A DNA stretch of 64,000 nucleotides from Pterois miles (GCA_947000775.1 CAMQGK010000322.1:913001-977000), one strand, 5' to 3'. Positions 27,084 to 41,742 are shown, counted from the stretch's first letter. The notes: generated by a model from the sequence alone, not told the origin. Numbers and translations: made by a program.

Positions 27084-30000
27084 TGTTAAATCATATGAGT
27101 TTGTCTGTCTGTGTCTGCTTGTATGCGACTGAGACAGAGCTGTAACCCCAGCTGTAAAGGTGAGCTTCAGGTCTGCAGGGTGAATTCTCCACAGACAGAC
27201 AGACACAGAAATGTGGCTCATGTCCTGCAGAGCCATCACTAGTCATTTGTGCATCTCTCTCTTGCTCGCAGCTGTGCTCTCCTTCCTCTTCCCTGCCTCC
27301 ATCCCTCTCTGTGCTCCCAATGTCATATTTCACCCCAAGTCACATTGTGTCCTCTTAACTCCCAATGTCAGAGCTCCCTGTGGGATTCACCAACACCCCC
27401 ACGCTCCCAGCACTTTGTTCAAACCAGCCGTCCCTGTAACATTTACAGCCAAGGTGTCAACACACGGTGGTCTGGGTTTTATTCACACCAGTTGCAGGTA
27501 CATATAATTAAACACGGCTTCATGTGAGCCACTAAACTCCGGGAGTGTTTGGCAAACTGGTGAAGCAGCTGCCACTTTGTTCTCTGTGTATTTTCCTGCA
27601 GAAAACATTAACAAAGACAATTTTGAGGGGAAGAAGCTTGTATTTACCGTTCCAATAGCAAAAGTAACATGGGTTTTGAAATCTGGTTTGCTCAGTGTTC
27701 AGGCAATATAATCAACGGCTGTTCTCCGGAATCAATGTGTCTATCAGATTTGTGTGATTCAGTGCAGAGAAGGAGCATGTAAACGGCAGTTAAGTAGTTT
27801 GCTTGATGAACATGGCAGATCTGAGACAGACATCAATCCTCAAGTTCAGCTTGTTATCTGCTGGTGGAGAGGCAACCCGGCAAGGAATATAATCAGCAAC
27901 ATGAATATAAAGCAATTCAAGCTCCTTTAATTGCATTATATTAAACAAATTAGATCACTCATCCAAGTGCAAAGTGCTTTCTTGTACAATATTAATTACT
28001 AAAAAAAGAGCTGTGACAAAAGTTAAGGATGATAAATAATGTCAGAGCTGAGATTTCACTGCATGGCTGTCTGTTATTTATCCTCATTAACTCTTCCATC
28101 TAGGCATCGGGGCTTTAATGTGGAACATTAATATTCATATATGCTAAGTGTTTACAGTAAGTCTGAGAAGAGGCACGACTCACATCTTTGTGCAGATAAG
28201 GCTCTCCTCTCCACGGTGATGGAGGACACTCAGCTTTAACCCACAGTCTTAGAGTTCAGGTTGTGTTGTGAACGTGGTGAAAGACTGCCACTCCACTTGT
28301 ACCTTGTCGCTGAGGAGAAGCATCTCCTCATCCGGCTCGCTGTAAACACTTCAGTGATGCTAGCGCAGAGACATTTATAAACACAACGTGGCTGTCAAAT
28401 AACAATATAATAATAAAACAGGAAAAACACTTATGTGTTTTGGTTGATGATAGGTAATTTTTGAAACTATTCAGTGGGTTTCAAAGAGTCTGTATCGGCA
28501 TGCCTAGGTGTCTGCAGAGATGGTATACAGAAGACTACAAATTAATTTTATTATTAAAATTCAGTTATGGCCTACACCGTTCATTAAACCTCCACAAGAC
28601 TTGTTACCGGTCAGCTCAAAGCACTTTTGTGCCTTTCTGGGTTGAATGATGAATTTTTGATTGTGTAGGATGCTAGTTTATACAATCGTGGGTCAAAGAG
28701 GCTCACTAAAGATGTACAATGTGGACTACATGCTGAAAGACAGACTCTGAATTTAATTGCCTTAAACATTAGAGTGTAGAACCTGTTTTACAGCAGTTAT
28801 ACAACAATAATAATTAATAGAGCAGATTTGTTTGGGGAATTGTTGCTAACTTTGACCTGTAAAACCCTTAAATATTGTATATATTATACATTATGGAAAT
28901 AAGCTTAACTTGGTTTGACCTCTACAGTGTTTAGTGTAGCTATGGCAACACCGTAACACTAAAATGTACTTCAGGCTTTAAATAAAAGATATTTTTCAGT
29001 CAGTAAAATATTTTATCAAGGTTCTAATTCTTTGAAAGGAAAACAAGAGTTGATGAGGAGGATTTCACATGACAACAGTATATGATACAAGTTATAGGAT
29101 TTTATTTTGGTTTTTCTGGTTGGGGAGCTTTTCCTTATCCGAGAGGGTCACATTGTGAAGGACAAAGGGTGATATAATTGATTTAACTTGACTGGTCAGT
29201 ATAAGGAAGGGACCCAACTGCTTTGCAAAGGTGTGAAGGGATTAAAATTACTAATTAGACTTTAGAAAGTTGACATTTATGTGTTTGCATATTTTTATTA
29301 TATAGTATCCCATATTTGTTAAAGACTTTTTAATTTTCACCGCCCACTCGAGTGCCTGGAATTGGATTTTTTTAGCCAAAACCTACACATAGATGAGTGT
29401 GTTTCTTCCATTTTATGCCTCTGTGGCTTAAGGCGTAATATTTTCAGGTTGTCCGTCCTTATGTACTTCCATACATAATATCCACCATTCTCATGAATGC
29501 AATATCTCAGGAACTCCTGGAGGGAATTTCTACATATGTGGCGAACTGATTAGATGTTGGTGGTCAAAGGTCAAGGTCACTGTGACTTCACAAAACACAT
29601 CTTTTGGCCATAGCTCAAGAATTCCTTTGCTAATTATGGCAATTTCACACAAATGTCTAATAGGATGAAATGATGTAGTTATGACATTTTGGTCACACAT
29701 GGATGTAAACCGCAACTTGACCGATTGGCGGATGCATACAACCACGAGTTGTCAAAATCAAAGCCAGAGTAAGATGACAGTATGAATGTTGATATGTTTT
29801 CATTTTGTCACAAAGTGTGCACTTAACAGGAGGCTGTAAAGTGCTACACAAAATACAAGTACATGGTACTGAGATCAAGATGAGACTCATCACATTTAAT
29901 TACAAACACTCATATAACACTTATTTCAGCTACAGCAAAATCTGTTATGGAACTGGAAGGTCAGGACAAACTAATATATGACTCCTGTCACCTCCACAAA

Positions 30001-32651
30001 ATAACTGTGTTTTGTGCATTTTTAGTCGCCTCTCTCCGTCCTCGACACCTCCAGCAGCGACGCTTGTGGCAGACAGGCTGAAGTGTTTTTGTGATGTTGG
30101 CCTTTGTCAGATGTCACACTCTGCCCTTTTCTTTCACACATTTTTTGTCTGTAGGCAAAGAAACATGTCCAGCGTACTGTATGTGTGTCTGTGTGGTTTT
30201 GAATAGTTGTGTGGTCCAAGGCCTCTACACATTTGTCCATGGCACATATGCACACCCAATCAGAAATAAATTAATGACAGCAATGACTGATTCAGGGAAA
30301 GCATTGAAAATACCCCATAGCTATTTTTTTTCAGTCTTGTCAAATCGTAGTTCACATTTTTCTGAGGCAACAGAAATGGTACAATCACTGTGGATGGAGC
30401 CCCCATGCTGCTTCCCCGCCAGCTCTGAGAGTTTGATGAGTAGGTGCTGAGGGAGAAAGGCAAACAGTTTGTTTGACGGGTAAAGCGCCAACAGCCAGAG
30501 GGATCTTAGCTGCATCACATGTAATCGTGTAACTAAATATCAAATAGACTTTGCATGATCAAAACTCTGTTAAATACAGTATATTGGCATACAGTAAATT
30601 AGTATGTGTTTGGTGTTTTTTTTGTAGTTAGAAATTTGGTTTGTGTGTTGCCCGTTCGGTGCCTGTCCCAGAAGGTCCGCTTGCAGCATTGTCAAGTATG
30701 GTTGTTTTAACTTGCCAAGTGTGGAATTGATTGGATGAACGGTATTCGAGATATACAAAGGGCAGTCATACATACAGTACATACACAGACAGAGGTCCCT
30801 CCCTGTATAGATAAATGAGGCTGTTACAATGCCACTTATCGGCCAAATGGCGCCAAATTTGTCATGTTCACTCAGACGTCATATCTACACATGTCCGCCA
30901 AATATGATCGCAATAGCACAAAGTGTTCAGTAGATATGACATTTTTTTCTAATATAAGACCTGCCCACAGCATTTGAGCTGAATTTGATGGCCAGCTGTA
31001 GCAACATTGTATGAAATATCAACAATACAAAAACAGATTTTTTTCTGGCTTGACCCACAGATGGTCTGTACCAAATTTTGAAACAATTGGAGGAGTAGCA
31101 GAAATATGCAATTTTGACACAATTCAAAATGGCAGAAAATTAATCCAGATGCAAATGGGCTTAAATGGATTGATTTGTCTGAAAAATGATTTTTTCCCTC
31201 CAGCCAGTTTTCCTGCCTGTTTTTTGGTTAACAGTCTTTCTCAAACAGAAAATCTTGGCTTTTCTCTTGTTTTCTGTTGGGCTGAAAGTTTTGCGCTCTC
31301 CATCATTCAGACCTGGTAGAATCCCACAAACTTCCAGCATCGGCTGCATTAAACAACTGAAGTAAGGTGGAGGAAAATAAAAGTTTAATGAAACCCCTCA
31401 GTTAGCTAATGCAACAAGTTGGGCTAGCCAACTACCCCTAACTAAGTGGAAAGACAAACTGATGTCATACATATTCATCGGTTTGTCACTGCTCAGACTT
31501 ACAAGTGCGACGGTTTGGCAAGTTTGAAGGATGACGTGTGACCTGCAGCTTCTACTATAATCATACGTCATAGTCCCATTTTACCAACAACCTTCTTTTT
31601 ATACTTTTAGCACAAAATGAAGTTATTTGTCAAAAGAAAATAGGCAAAAAGTGTGGCAGGAAATGACTCAAAATATAGATTAGAAATCCCAAAATACACT
31701 GGAGGAGGGCTTTAAAACTTTGCAGGCCGAAAGGTAACGTTCAAATTGCACCACATTTGACACTGCACTTCCTTAGGTCACCAGCAATACATCCACCAAG
31801 TGTGAAGTAGATCAGATTAGCGGTTCCCAAGATATGTGAAGGACATACAGACAGACAGCGGTTCCTTGCTTTATAGTTAAATATTACCTTCCAGTTGTAG
31901 TAAAAGATTATATGGCTGTAATATGCAGTATGGAGGCGACATCTTGTGTAATTTATTTTGCTTTTACATTTTTAGAGTTACCTTTACAGCAAGTCCCCTC
32001 CCGCTGCAGGCAATTCATATTTCTCCTCCTAATCTCCTTTTTCCCCTGGAGTTTGTTCAATGTTATATGCTTGGTTTAACATTGAAACTGTCAAGAATGA
32101 CACTGATGTCGACTTCTTTGAGTAACCAGAAAGATGTCAAGCGGATTGAAGGCCAATCCAAAAGACCTCTGCTGAAATGCCACACTCCAGCAGAAATTTC
32201 TCTTAAGGCAATTTTGTGTTACTCTGAAAAGATGCTGCAGCTGGAATTTTAAAAACTGTTGATAATACACTTCTCTGCACAGTGTTGTTTTTCCTGTTAA
32301 GAAAATGATAATTAATGGCTTGAAATAATTTGGAGTTCATTTTAAGAAATTGAAATTGCACTGTAACAGGATGAAGTTTTCTGCAGAGCCAGCTAATGTC
32401 TTGTTTTCTGAACGACATGATGGAAGTTTCCTCTGCCCTCCATCCTCCAGTTAAAGTCTTGATCTGTTTTTATTTCTTTTTTTTTTCCACACTGTGTGCC
32501 TTCACTTTCTTTAATGCCTCAGAATGAGATGAAAGCCCAGTGCAATTAGGCTTCTTATCGTTTTAATTAAGAAAGCCATTCGGCCATATCTGCCTCCGAC
32601 GCCATAACACATAATGGCAGAGTCTCTGATGCCTGAAGTAGTGTTTGTGTG

Positions 32652-32750
<99 letters not shown>

Positions 32751-35700
32751 ACATACAGCATGCATGTGTGTACAAGCTTGTGTGTATGTGTGCGTCCTAG
32801 TAACACAGTTCCCAACAATCTCTCTCTCCCGCCCTTCTTCCCTCTTTTATCAGTCTGTGTTCTCCAATCACTATTCCCACTTGTGCCTCTCTCCAAACAT
32901 GCTGTTCTTTCCCTCGTTATTTCCTCCTCCTCAAAGAGACAAGGTCAAAGAGTCCTGTAGAACTACTTCAAACTCAATTCAAGTATGTTGTCTGAATGTT
33001 TCTATTCAATCCTTTTGTCAAACATCGGGCCTCATTAATAATGCTGTTTCCTTCCACTGCACTGAAACATTTGCAACCAAATGGACGTATTTTATGGTAT
33101 TTTTATTATTTTCAGCTCATGCATACACACACACACACAGACTCTGATTACACAGTTTTCCACCTGCAAAATGCGAGGTGCACTACACTGCCTATTTGTT
33201 GTTCAATCAGACAGAGCGTTTTTTTTTTTTTTTTTTTGTGGTTTTGCTGCTTTGTTTTATTTTATATTGTTCCTGGCAACCACTGAATGAGTGCTAACAT
33301 TAGCTTAATACAAACCATGTACATGTCTTTTCTATTTTACAGTTGTGCTCAAAAGTTTACATACCCTGACAGAATTTATGATTTCTTGGCCATTTTTCAG
33401 AGAATACGAATGATAACACAAAACCTTTTTTTTTCACTCATGGTTGGGTGAAGCCATTTATTGCCAAACAACTGTGTTTACTCTTTTTAAATCATAATGA
33501 CAACAGAAACTTCCCAAATGACCCTGATCAAAAGTTTACATACCGTGGTGATTCTGACAACATGCACACAAGCTGACACAAAAAGGTTTGAATGGCAGCT
33601 AAAGGTAACCATCCTTACCTGTGACCTGTTTGCTTGTAATCAATGTGTGTGCACAAAAGGTCTTTGAGTTTCTGTGCTCCCGACAGACCCTTGCATCTTT
33701 CATCCAGTGCTGCACTGACGTTTCTGTATTCTGAGTCATGGGGAAAGCAAAAGAGCTGTCAAAGGATCTACAGGAAAAGGTAATTGAACTGTGTAAAACA
33801 GGAAAGGGATATAAAAAGATATCCAAGGAACTGAGAATGCCAAACAGCAATGTTCAAACTCCAACCAAACCACGGTCAGGTAGAATAACGAAAACTTCTG
33901 CCACATCTGCCAGGAAAATTGATGCAAAGAAAAACCCACAAATAACTTCAGCTGAAATACAGATAAAATGTGGTGTGGCTGTTTCAAGATGCACAATACG
34001 GAGGCACTTGAAGAAAAATGGGCTGCATGGTCGAGTCGTCAGAAGAAAGCCATTACTACACAAATGCCACAAAGCAGCCCTCTTACAATACGCCAAACAG
34101 AGACAAGCCTCAAAACTTCTGGAACAAAGTCATTTGGAGTGATGACACCAAAATTGAACTTTTTGGCCACAACCATAAAGGCTACATTTGGAGAGGAGTC
34201 AACAAGGCCTATGATGAACAGAACACCGTTCCCACTGTGAAACACAGAGGCGGAGCGCTGATGTTTTGGGGATGTGTGAGCTACAAAGGTGCAGGAAACT
34301 TGGTCACAATTGATGGCAAGATGAATGCAGCATGTTTTCAGAAAATACAGGAGGAAAATTTTCACTCATCAGCCCGGAAGCTGCGCATGGGACGTACTTG
34401 GACGTTCCAACATGACAACGATCCAAAACACAAGGCCAAGTCCACCTGTCATTGGTTACAGCAGAATAAAGTGAAGGTTCTGGAGTGGCCGTCTTAGCCT
34501 CCTGACCTCAGTATCATTGAGCCACTCTGGGGAGATCTCAAATGAGCAGTTCATGCAAGACAGCCCAAGACTTTACAGGAACTGGAGGCTTTTTGCCAAG
34601 AAGAATGGGCTGCTTTACCATCAGAGAAAATGAAGCACCTCATCCACAACTACCACAAGAGACTTCAAGCTGTCATTGATGTTAAAGGGGCCAATACAAG
34701 GTATTAAGAACTGCGGTATGTAAACTTTTGATCAGGGTCATTTGGGAAGTTTCTGTTGTCATTATGATTTAAAAACACAGTTTGACAATAAATGGCTTCA
34801 CCCAACCACTAACCATGAGTGGAAAAAAAGTTTTTGCGTTATCATTCATATTCTCTGAAAAATGGCCAAGAAATCATAAATTCTGCCAGGGTAACTGTAA
34901 AGCAGGTTTAAGTGCTATGTAAATACTATGAAAGTATCGGCGCTCAATCCATTCAGTAACTGTGCCTTTAAAACAAGACATCAGGGTTGTGACTACATGT
35001 GTCCCAGTTTATTTGCGGTTGCAGTTTATGTGAATGATATCAGCTGACAGGAAGTAAACATGGACCCAAGCTGTTGCCTAGCAACATAATTCCGTTGCCA
35101 TTCTATTGAAATGCATTACACTGCAGGCATATTCAGGTAGAAAATAAAGGTGTTTTTTTAACATTAGAGCATGTAAAACATGTTCTAGTAGAAACAAAAA
35201 TACAGATATGAACCTGAAAACCTGACCTTTAATTAAAACAACCCAAAATTTTATGTACTGCACTAATTTGCCTCCTGCTGTTTTCTGTTCAGATCATGAT
35301 AACTACGGTTGGTAGTCATGAGTAGTCAGCATAAGTCACTGTAATGGGAAAAAACGCTAATGATGGCAGGTGCTTGTCAACTCTGAGTTTGGAATTCAGG
35401 GCACCAAAACTCAGCAACACATGCTCTGTCTGATCGGGTCCTAACAGCTTATCAATGTGCATGTAAACTGCTCTTTTCCCCATATCCATTTGCATAAGAT
35501 TAGAGAGCTACATAGCTGTAACCAAATTATTCCTACAATTTATTTTTATTTTTCTCCCTCATCCCAAAGAGGAGGAGAGTGTAGGAGAAACTGCAACTAC
35601 TCTGCTAGTGGTGTTAACACCCAGCCAAGCTCCTCTTCTCCCTCCCTGTGCTCTCTCTCCCTCCATCCTCCCTCTCCTCCCCCGTTACCCCGGCCTATCA

Positions 35701-37529
35701 GTGCGGAGCAGTGGTCTGTGAAGAAATTCCCAATATCTAAATTTACACACTGTATCAATCTTGTTTAATAGACTGGAAAGCTTATAGCCGCCGTGGCAAG
35801 CCGGCAGAGAGGGCAGCGGTGATAAATTGTCGGTGTGCAGGCGACAGCCGGCCGTGATGTATAATGAAATATTTATGATTTATCCCAGCTAATAAACTGA
35901 AATGAAGTGCGTGATGTATGGGAACAGATGGGCCCTCTATTGATGCTGAAGCAGAGAGGCAAGAGGGGGAAGAAGAGACAGGGAAGATAGGTGGAGAGAA
36001 GGAAGCAGGAGATGTGATGAGAGATGCTCCAGAGATAGTGAGGAAAAAAATGGAGGGCAAGGATGGAACCAAAAAAAAAATATACTGGTGTGTGTGTTCG
36101 GCTGACACTGAGAAAGTGGACGAAAATGTAAGATGGATAGTTGGATACAGGGTTAGAGTAGAGAACAAATGAGATTAAATGATGAAGTAGAGGACAGACT
36201 GAAGATGGAAGTAAAAACAGACTACCATCAAAATATAATCCTTCTAAAATGCTTCATGGTGTTGATTCTGGGTGAGGCAGAGCCGGTCTCTTTTCTCATA
36301 TATCTGGTGTAGACTTTTTCCTGCTGTAGTGTCTGCAAGCGCACACAGCTTAACCTGGTTTTAATGCCTCTAGCAGGGCTACACCAGGACTTTGGAAATG
36401 CTGATGGGACGAGTCCTAAGTCTCCCAGTGCAACCGCTGCTACTCCTTTAATTCTTTGGAGTATTATTATTTTAATATCTTATTATCTACATTGTATTGT
36501 AGAGTATTTCTTGTATTTTATTGCATTTTATATATTAATTCAACCATTAAATGATAATTTCTGTAGATTCCATTAATGCTTCTCCACAATACCATGTATT
36601 GGATTATTCTAAATTATTGTTTGTTGTGAAAACAAAAAAGGTGTGTCTGAAGAGGGTCTATAATAAAATATTGTGTCTATAATCTATAAAATGAGCAGAT
36701 TCTAGTGTGATCCAACAGTATTATAGGAATTTAAAACTGAAATTAAAATGAAAAGCTGTGAGAAAAATTTTCGAGAAAACTGAAACTAAATAAAAAGTTT
36801 TTGGTTTTTAGCTATAATTTATCACTAACAAAAAACTGCATGAATTTCCTTCAGCTCTCGACACTGAACGTTGACCTTCCAGGAGATGATGCTGTGCGCC
36901 AATTGTTTCACTAAAATAGAGCCAAGATTAAACTTTAAACATTATGGACGTTCCTACAGTTCTCTAACCATTTATTTTGTATGTATATACTGTAACGTCG
37001 TACTTCTGAGACATTATAGCAGCCCTAACAAAAACAAACTAAAACTACTGCAAAACTAAAACTAAATATATAAAAATTAAAATTTAACCTGTCTGAAAAA
37101 CTGAAACTAAACTGCTAAAACTAGTGAACACACTGAAAACTGACTAAAATGAAATCAAGGAGTCCAAACTAAAATAACGTATAATGTAAAATAATAGGAA
37201 ATTCAAAACTATTGCAACATTAGTGTGCACAGGTTTGTTTTTATTTGCATTCCTATAAAATATAAAAATGGTCATATTAAGAATATTCACTCCAAAAATT
37301 AGTCTTAAAACCTCACTGTGTATAAGTGTATAAGTGGAGTATAATTTTATCCTCATCTATCCTACAGATGAATTGTCCTCAGCTGTAATGTAGCTGCAGC
37401 CTCATACCCGACCTTTGTTGACCCCTCAGTCCACCACCTGTATTCAACCCTCCAACCTTAAGCACAGTGTCCGTTTAACCTCATCACAGCGTCTCCCACA
37501 CACACACACACACACACACACACATGCAT

Positions 37530-37580
<51 letters not shown>

Positions 37581-37899
37581 CCCTCCTCGGTCCCAGCTGT
37601 GGAAACACCACCTGTAATAATCCAGGAGGACACCTTCCTGTTCCTGCTTCTCCTCTCTCCACTCCTTCCCTCCTCTGTCCATTTTTCTCCCCCTCCCGTC
37701 TTTCTCCACTCATCCATACTGACCCATTTCCTCTGCTCGTCATCCCCGGGCCCAGCTGAGCCCCTCATCCCACATACTGTACTCATCCTCCCCCACACCT
37801 GTCCCCCAGACACCTATGGGTGTGTGTGGAGGGTGTTTGTCTGGAGGGGTGGGGGGGTCTTAAACACTCATCCATCCACTGCACTCTGACTTTCTATCT

Positions 37900-37966
<67 letters not shown>

Positions 37967-40900
37967 TGTATTCAACCAAGTTTGCTTACCCTACATTCCT
38001 TGTATCTAGTCATAAAGGTGATGCGAATGTTGTTTCTATATGCTGTTTTTTTTGTTAAGTTTAATTGGTTTTCACCCAGATTTTCCCATGTGGACCCAAA
38101 AGTTATTGCCAAACCATTCATTGAGATTATAGTAAATTAGTCTTGTGGCAAGCACTAGTCAGAATATGCTTCAAGTGCTGAAAGAGGACACAGAAATTAG
38201 AAGAAAATGCTAAGAGGCTGCTGTGCACCATCACTGTAATAAAAAACTGTAAATAAAGGTTCATCTTATCTTCTATTAAATGGTCTAACTATGGTGCATT
38301 TGGCTGGACATGGTATTTTTTTCACAAACTTTTAGCCATGCTAGTGGCATGAAATATCTCAACAACTATTGAATGGATCACTGCGAATGCTGTAACAGAT
38401 ATCCATGGTGACCAGTAGATGAATGCTAATGACTGGTGATTCCTTGACCTTCTCTGTGTCTCTTTCAGGAGACACAGCGGTCTATAAAGACGGTGTCTAT
38501 TGCATTATGGGCCGCAGCAGTGTGGACATCATCAAGAGTGGTGGCTACAAGATCAGTGCGCTCGAGGTGGAGCGCCACCTACTGGCTCATCCAGACATCA
38601 TAGGTAAGAGTGCTGTCTGTTTAGCCTCTAAGTTAAAGGATAGGAATGTGTTTGTCTGTGTAATGGCTCTGTCAGTGTTAGTGTCAAGGAATTTCACATT
38701 GTTCTCATCAATATTAGGTCAACACTTAGAGGACTTGTAGCCCTTTTAATACATACTGACTATACAATACATGACTAAATTGCAATTTTAAACATTTTGC
38801 GACATGCTAAGTATTGCGATAATATATATTGTGAGGCGGCAGTAGCTCAGTCTGTAGGGAGTTGGCTTGGGAACCAGAGGGTCACCGGTTAAAGTCCCGA
38901 CATGGACCAAAAACTGAGTGTGAACTGGTAGCTGGAGAGGTGCCAGTTTACCTCTTGGGCACTGCCGAGGTGCCCCTGAGCAAGGCACCAAACCCCCAAC
39001 TGCTCGGGGCGCTTGTCAGGAGCAGCCCCATCACTCTGACATCTCTCCATTACTGCATGTATGTGTGTTTCAGGTCTGCATGTACCATGTATGAGTTTAA
39101 CAGAGTGTAAATTGAATTTCCCCATTGTGGGACTAATAAAGGTAGATCTTCTTCTATTACCTTTCAACTGGAAATTGTGCAGTTTGTCAACATCTGTTTG
39201 ATCTAATGAGATAAAGTTTTCACTTCGTTCATCCCATTCACTCATTATTTTGAGGTCACAAGTCAAGGGACCCTTTTGAACACAGCCATGCCAGTTTGTC
39301 TTTGCCAAAATTTACCATTACTTTGGAAATTACTATTATTACTTTCCAAGTTAACATGACATTGTTGGTACCGATCGATTGCTTAGGTTGTTCTAGTTTC
39401 ATATGAAATCACTATGTTCACTCTAGCTTTAAGACTGAACCCACAACAACCTTTGGAAGGCAAAATAGTGGCTTTCATATTGTTTAGAGGTTAATAGATT
39501 ATATAATAAAAGACTGATACTTTACGTCAGCTACACAAAATATCACACAACTATGCTGTATAGATTTTTTTCTCCCACCCTTTACTTTAAGATGAGAGTC
39601 AGCAACTAGCTTAAGTTATTGTTCCATTTCTGCCTTGTGTGATTTTTAACCTTGCAGATGTGGCTGTGATCGGGGCCCCAGATGCCATATGGGGTCAGAA
39701 AGTCACCGCAGTGGTCCAGCTGAAGAACAGGCGGAGTTTGACCCTGCCAGAGCTGAAGACCTGGGCAAGGTACCGTGACTTTCAGCTCGATAATCTTTCC
39801 TCAGTAGACACTGCTTGTTGGTTTGCTCTCTGTGTAAATTTGAGTCTAATCATGTGTATGCTTGCTTTTCGGAATGATGCTAAATTCATGCCACAGTTAG
39901 ATAAGGGCATGTTATATTTTTTCCTCTGTGAAGGCTACAGGGTTAATGGGGGCTCCAGTTTTCTTTTCTGACAGGCCTCAAAGTTGGGAAGGTTGTGTTC
40001 AAATAGACAACAGAACTGCATGAAAAAACACAACCTCTTAATTTATTTATGGCAAAAAGATTCAGGGTTGCCCAGAAAAACATTTGAATCTGACTTTAAA
40101 TTTGCCACAGGTAGACAAGAGTTTATAATTACTTTGTCAAATCCTTTCTCACAGTTTTATAAACTTTGTGGCAGCAGGTGGCCAACCTGTACCGCCAGTG
40201 GAGACTGTGACCTGAATAACTTACAACCAATCCACCGTCCTGAATTCACAAAAACAAAACACAAAAAGAGCACCATATCTATATTATTTTAAAGGCGTGT
40301 GCTGACCCTGTCTTGGTTAAATCTTATTACACTGATTCAAGAGGACAATTTCCACAGCTCTTTGTCAGTCTTGTGGTAAACAAATGAAGGCTCCTAATGC
40401 AGACTCTGCAGTTCAGCACATACGTCCCCAGTGACCGGCCCTGAAGTCCACAGATCAATAGGAAGGGATGTGAGAGAAAGAGAGGCCAGAAATGGACTAA
40501 TGAGGGGAGTTGAAGGAAAGACAGGAGATGAAAAAGAGGAAATGCGTAGGAAACAAACAAATGATTGTTACAGAGGGCTTTGTCTTGCGTGCTAACAGTT
40601 TTTTCCTGCCCTTTCTAAATGTCAGTAGAGTTTATTTTGTGTAACACAGACAGTTGGTGGTAACTCGCAGGACACAAGGCACAAACACACTTGCCAACCC
40701 TCTTGATTTTCCCGTTTTCCCAGGCTCACAATTCTCCCACACATCTCTCCCGATTTCTTTCTTTATTTTTCCTTTTCATTATCTCAACCGGTTTCTGGCA
40801 CTGTACAGTGTGTATAAGCTCTACTGTTTCCTCCTGGACGGCATTAAAGCTACACCTGTCTTTTCCCGGTGAACGAGAGCGCGTGACACCAGGGCGCAGT

Positions 40901-41517
40901 TGGAGCTGCACTCGGCACACAACACAGCCAAGTTGTCGTGGTACGGTGCAGTCCAGGGAAATATGAGCACAGCGGTGCTATTGTCATGTTGCGTCTTAAA
41001 TGAGTGAGTGAGAGACAGAGAGAGAAATGGAGAGTACAAAGAGAAATAAATACTCCAACAGTGCTGAGAGATGAATGAATTAAAACTGAATATTAGTTTA
41101 TACCAGAGATTCACATCAGAGGGCCGAATTATTCAGTTTTCTTTCCTGAGAATTTAAAGTTGGCCAGTTCAGTAGGCAGTGTACTTATTATTTTATTTTA
41201 TTTCTTTAAAAGTCACCAGAATGCAGGAAACAAAGTCTCTAAAATAAAATAAATGAATGACATTTTTCTGGGGGAGGACACCCAGAAATCCTCCCTCTTT
41301 TTGAGGTCTCAAGGTTGGCAAGTATGGACACAAACACTCTTCTTTTTTTATTTTCCTTCTCCTTTACTCACCGTCTACATAGAGTTTAGTTTATTTCATT
41401 TGTCCACCTTTTTCGTCACTTTCCTACCATCTGTTTTTGTCCTCTACACTGTCTTTCTGCTACCCACCATGATCATTTATTCACATCTCTGAATTCTGTA
41501 CGAGTGCATGTTGTGTG

Positions 41518-41549
<32 letters not shown>

Positions 41550-41699
41550 TGCGCGCGTGCATGCGTGCATGCGTGCATGCGCGTGTGTCACGGCTGTGGG
41601 CCCCATATGGTGTGGGGGTTTTAGATCCAACTGCTGTGGCCTGCTGGTCCAGCATGGTGGATTACTACTGCTGCTTGTGACCCAGGTTAACAAACACTT

Positions 41700-41742
<43 letters not shown>

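Larger units (their letters stand above)
22077..38468 (+). other. acsf3 intron 6 (16.4 kb)
   Basis: Largest intron. It contains seven GT/CA arrays, a poly-G run (22766-22779), an MITE-like repeat copy (23700-24252), a LINE-type tail (24262-24330), dispersed repeats (26630-27000, 29400-29760, 30640-31865), a Tc1-like transposon (33340-34893) and non-repetitive stretches resembling conserved non-coding DNA near 27.9-28.15, 32.5 and 35.7-35.9 kb. No coding exon of another gene was recognised. Confidence 0.85.

Noticed and set aside
32614..33147. 177-codon open frame with poly-Val-Cys
   Set aside because: Produced by translating a (GT)n microsatellite; the same applies to all poly-VC and poly-TH frames in the window.
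38835..38910. Possible tRNA gene (A-box and B-box-like motifs)
   Set aside because: It is the head of a SINE with a continuous SINE body and tail, also present at 59.6 kb; the tRNA fold was not convincing.
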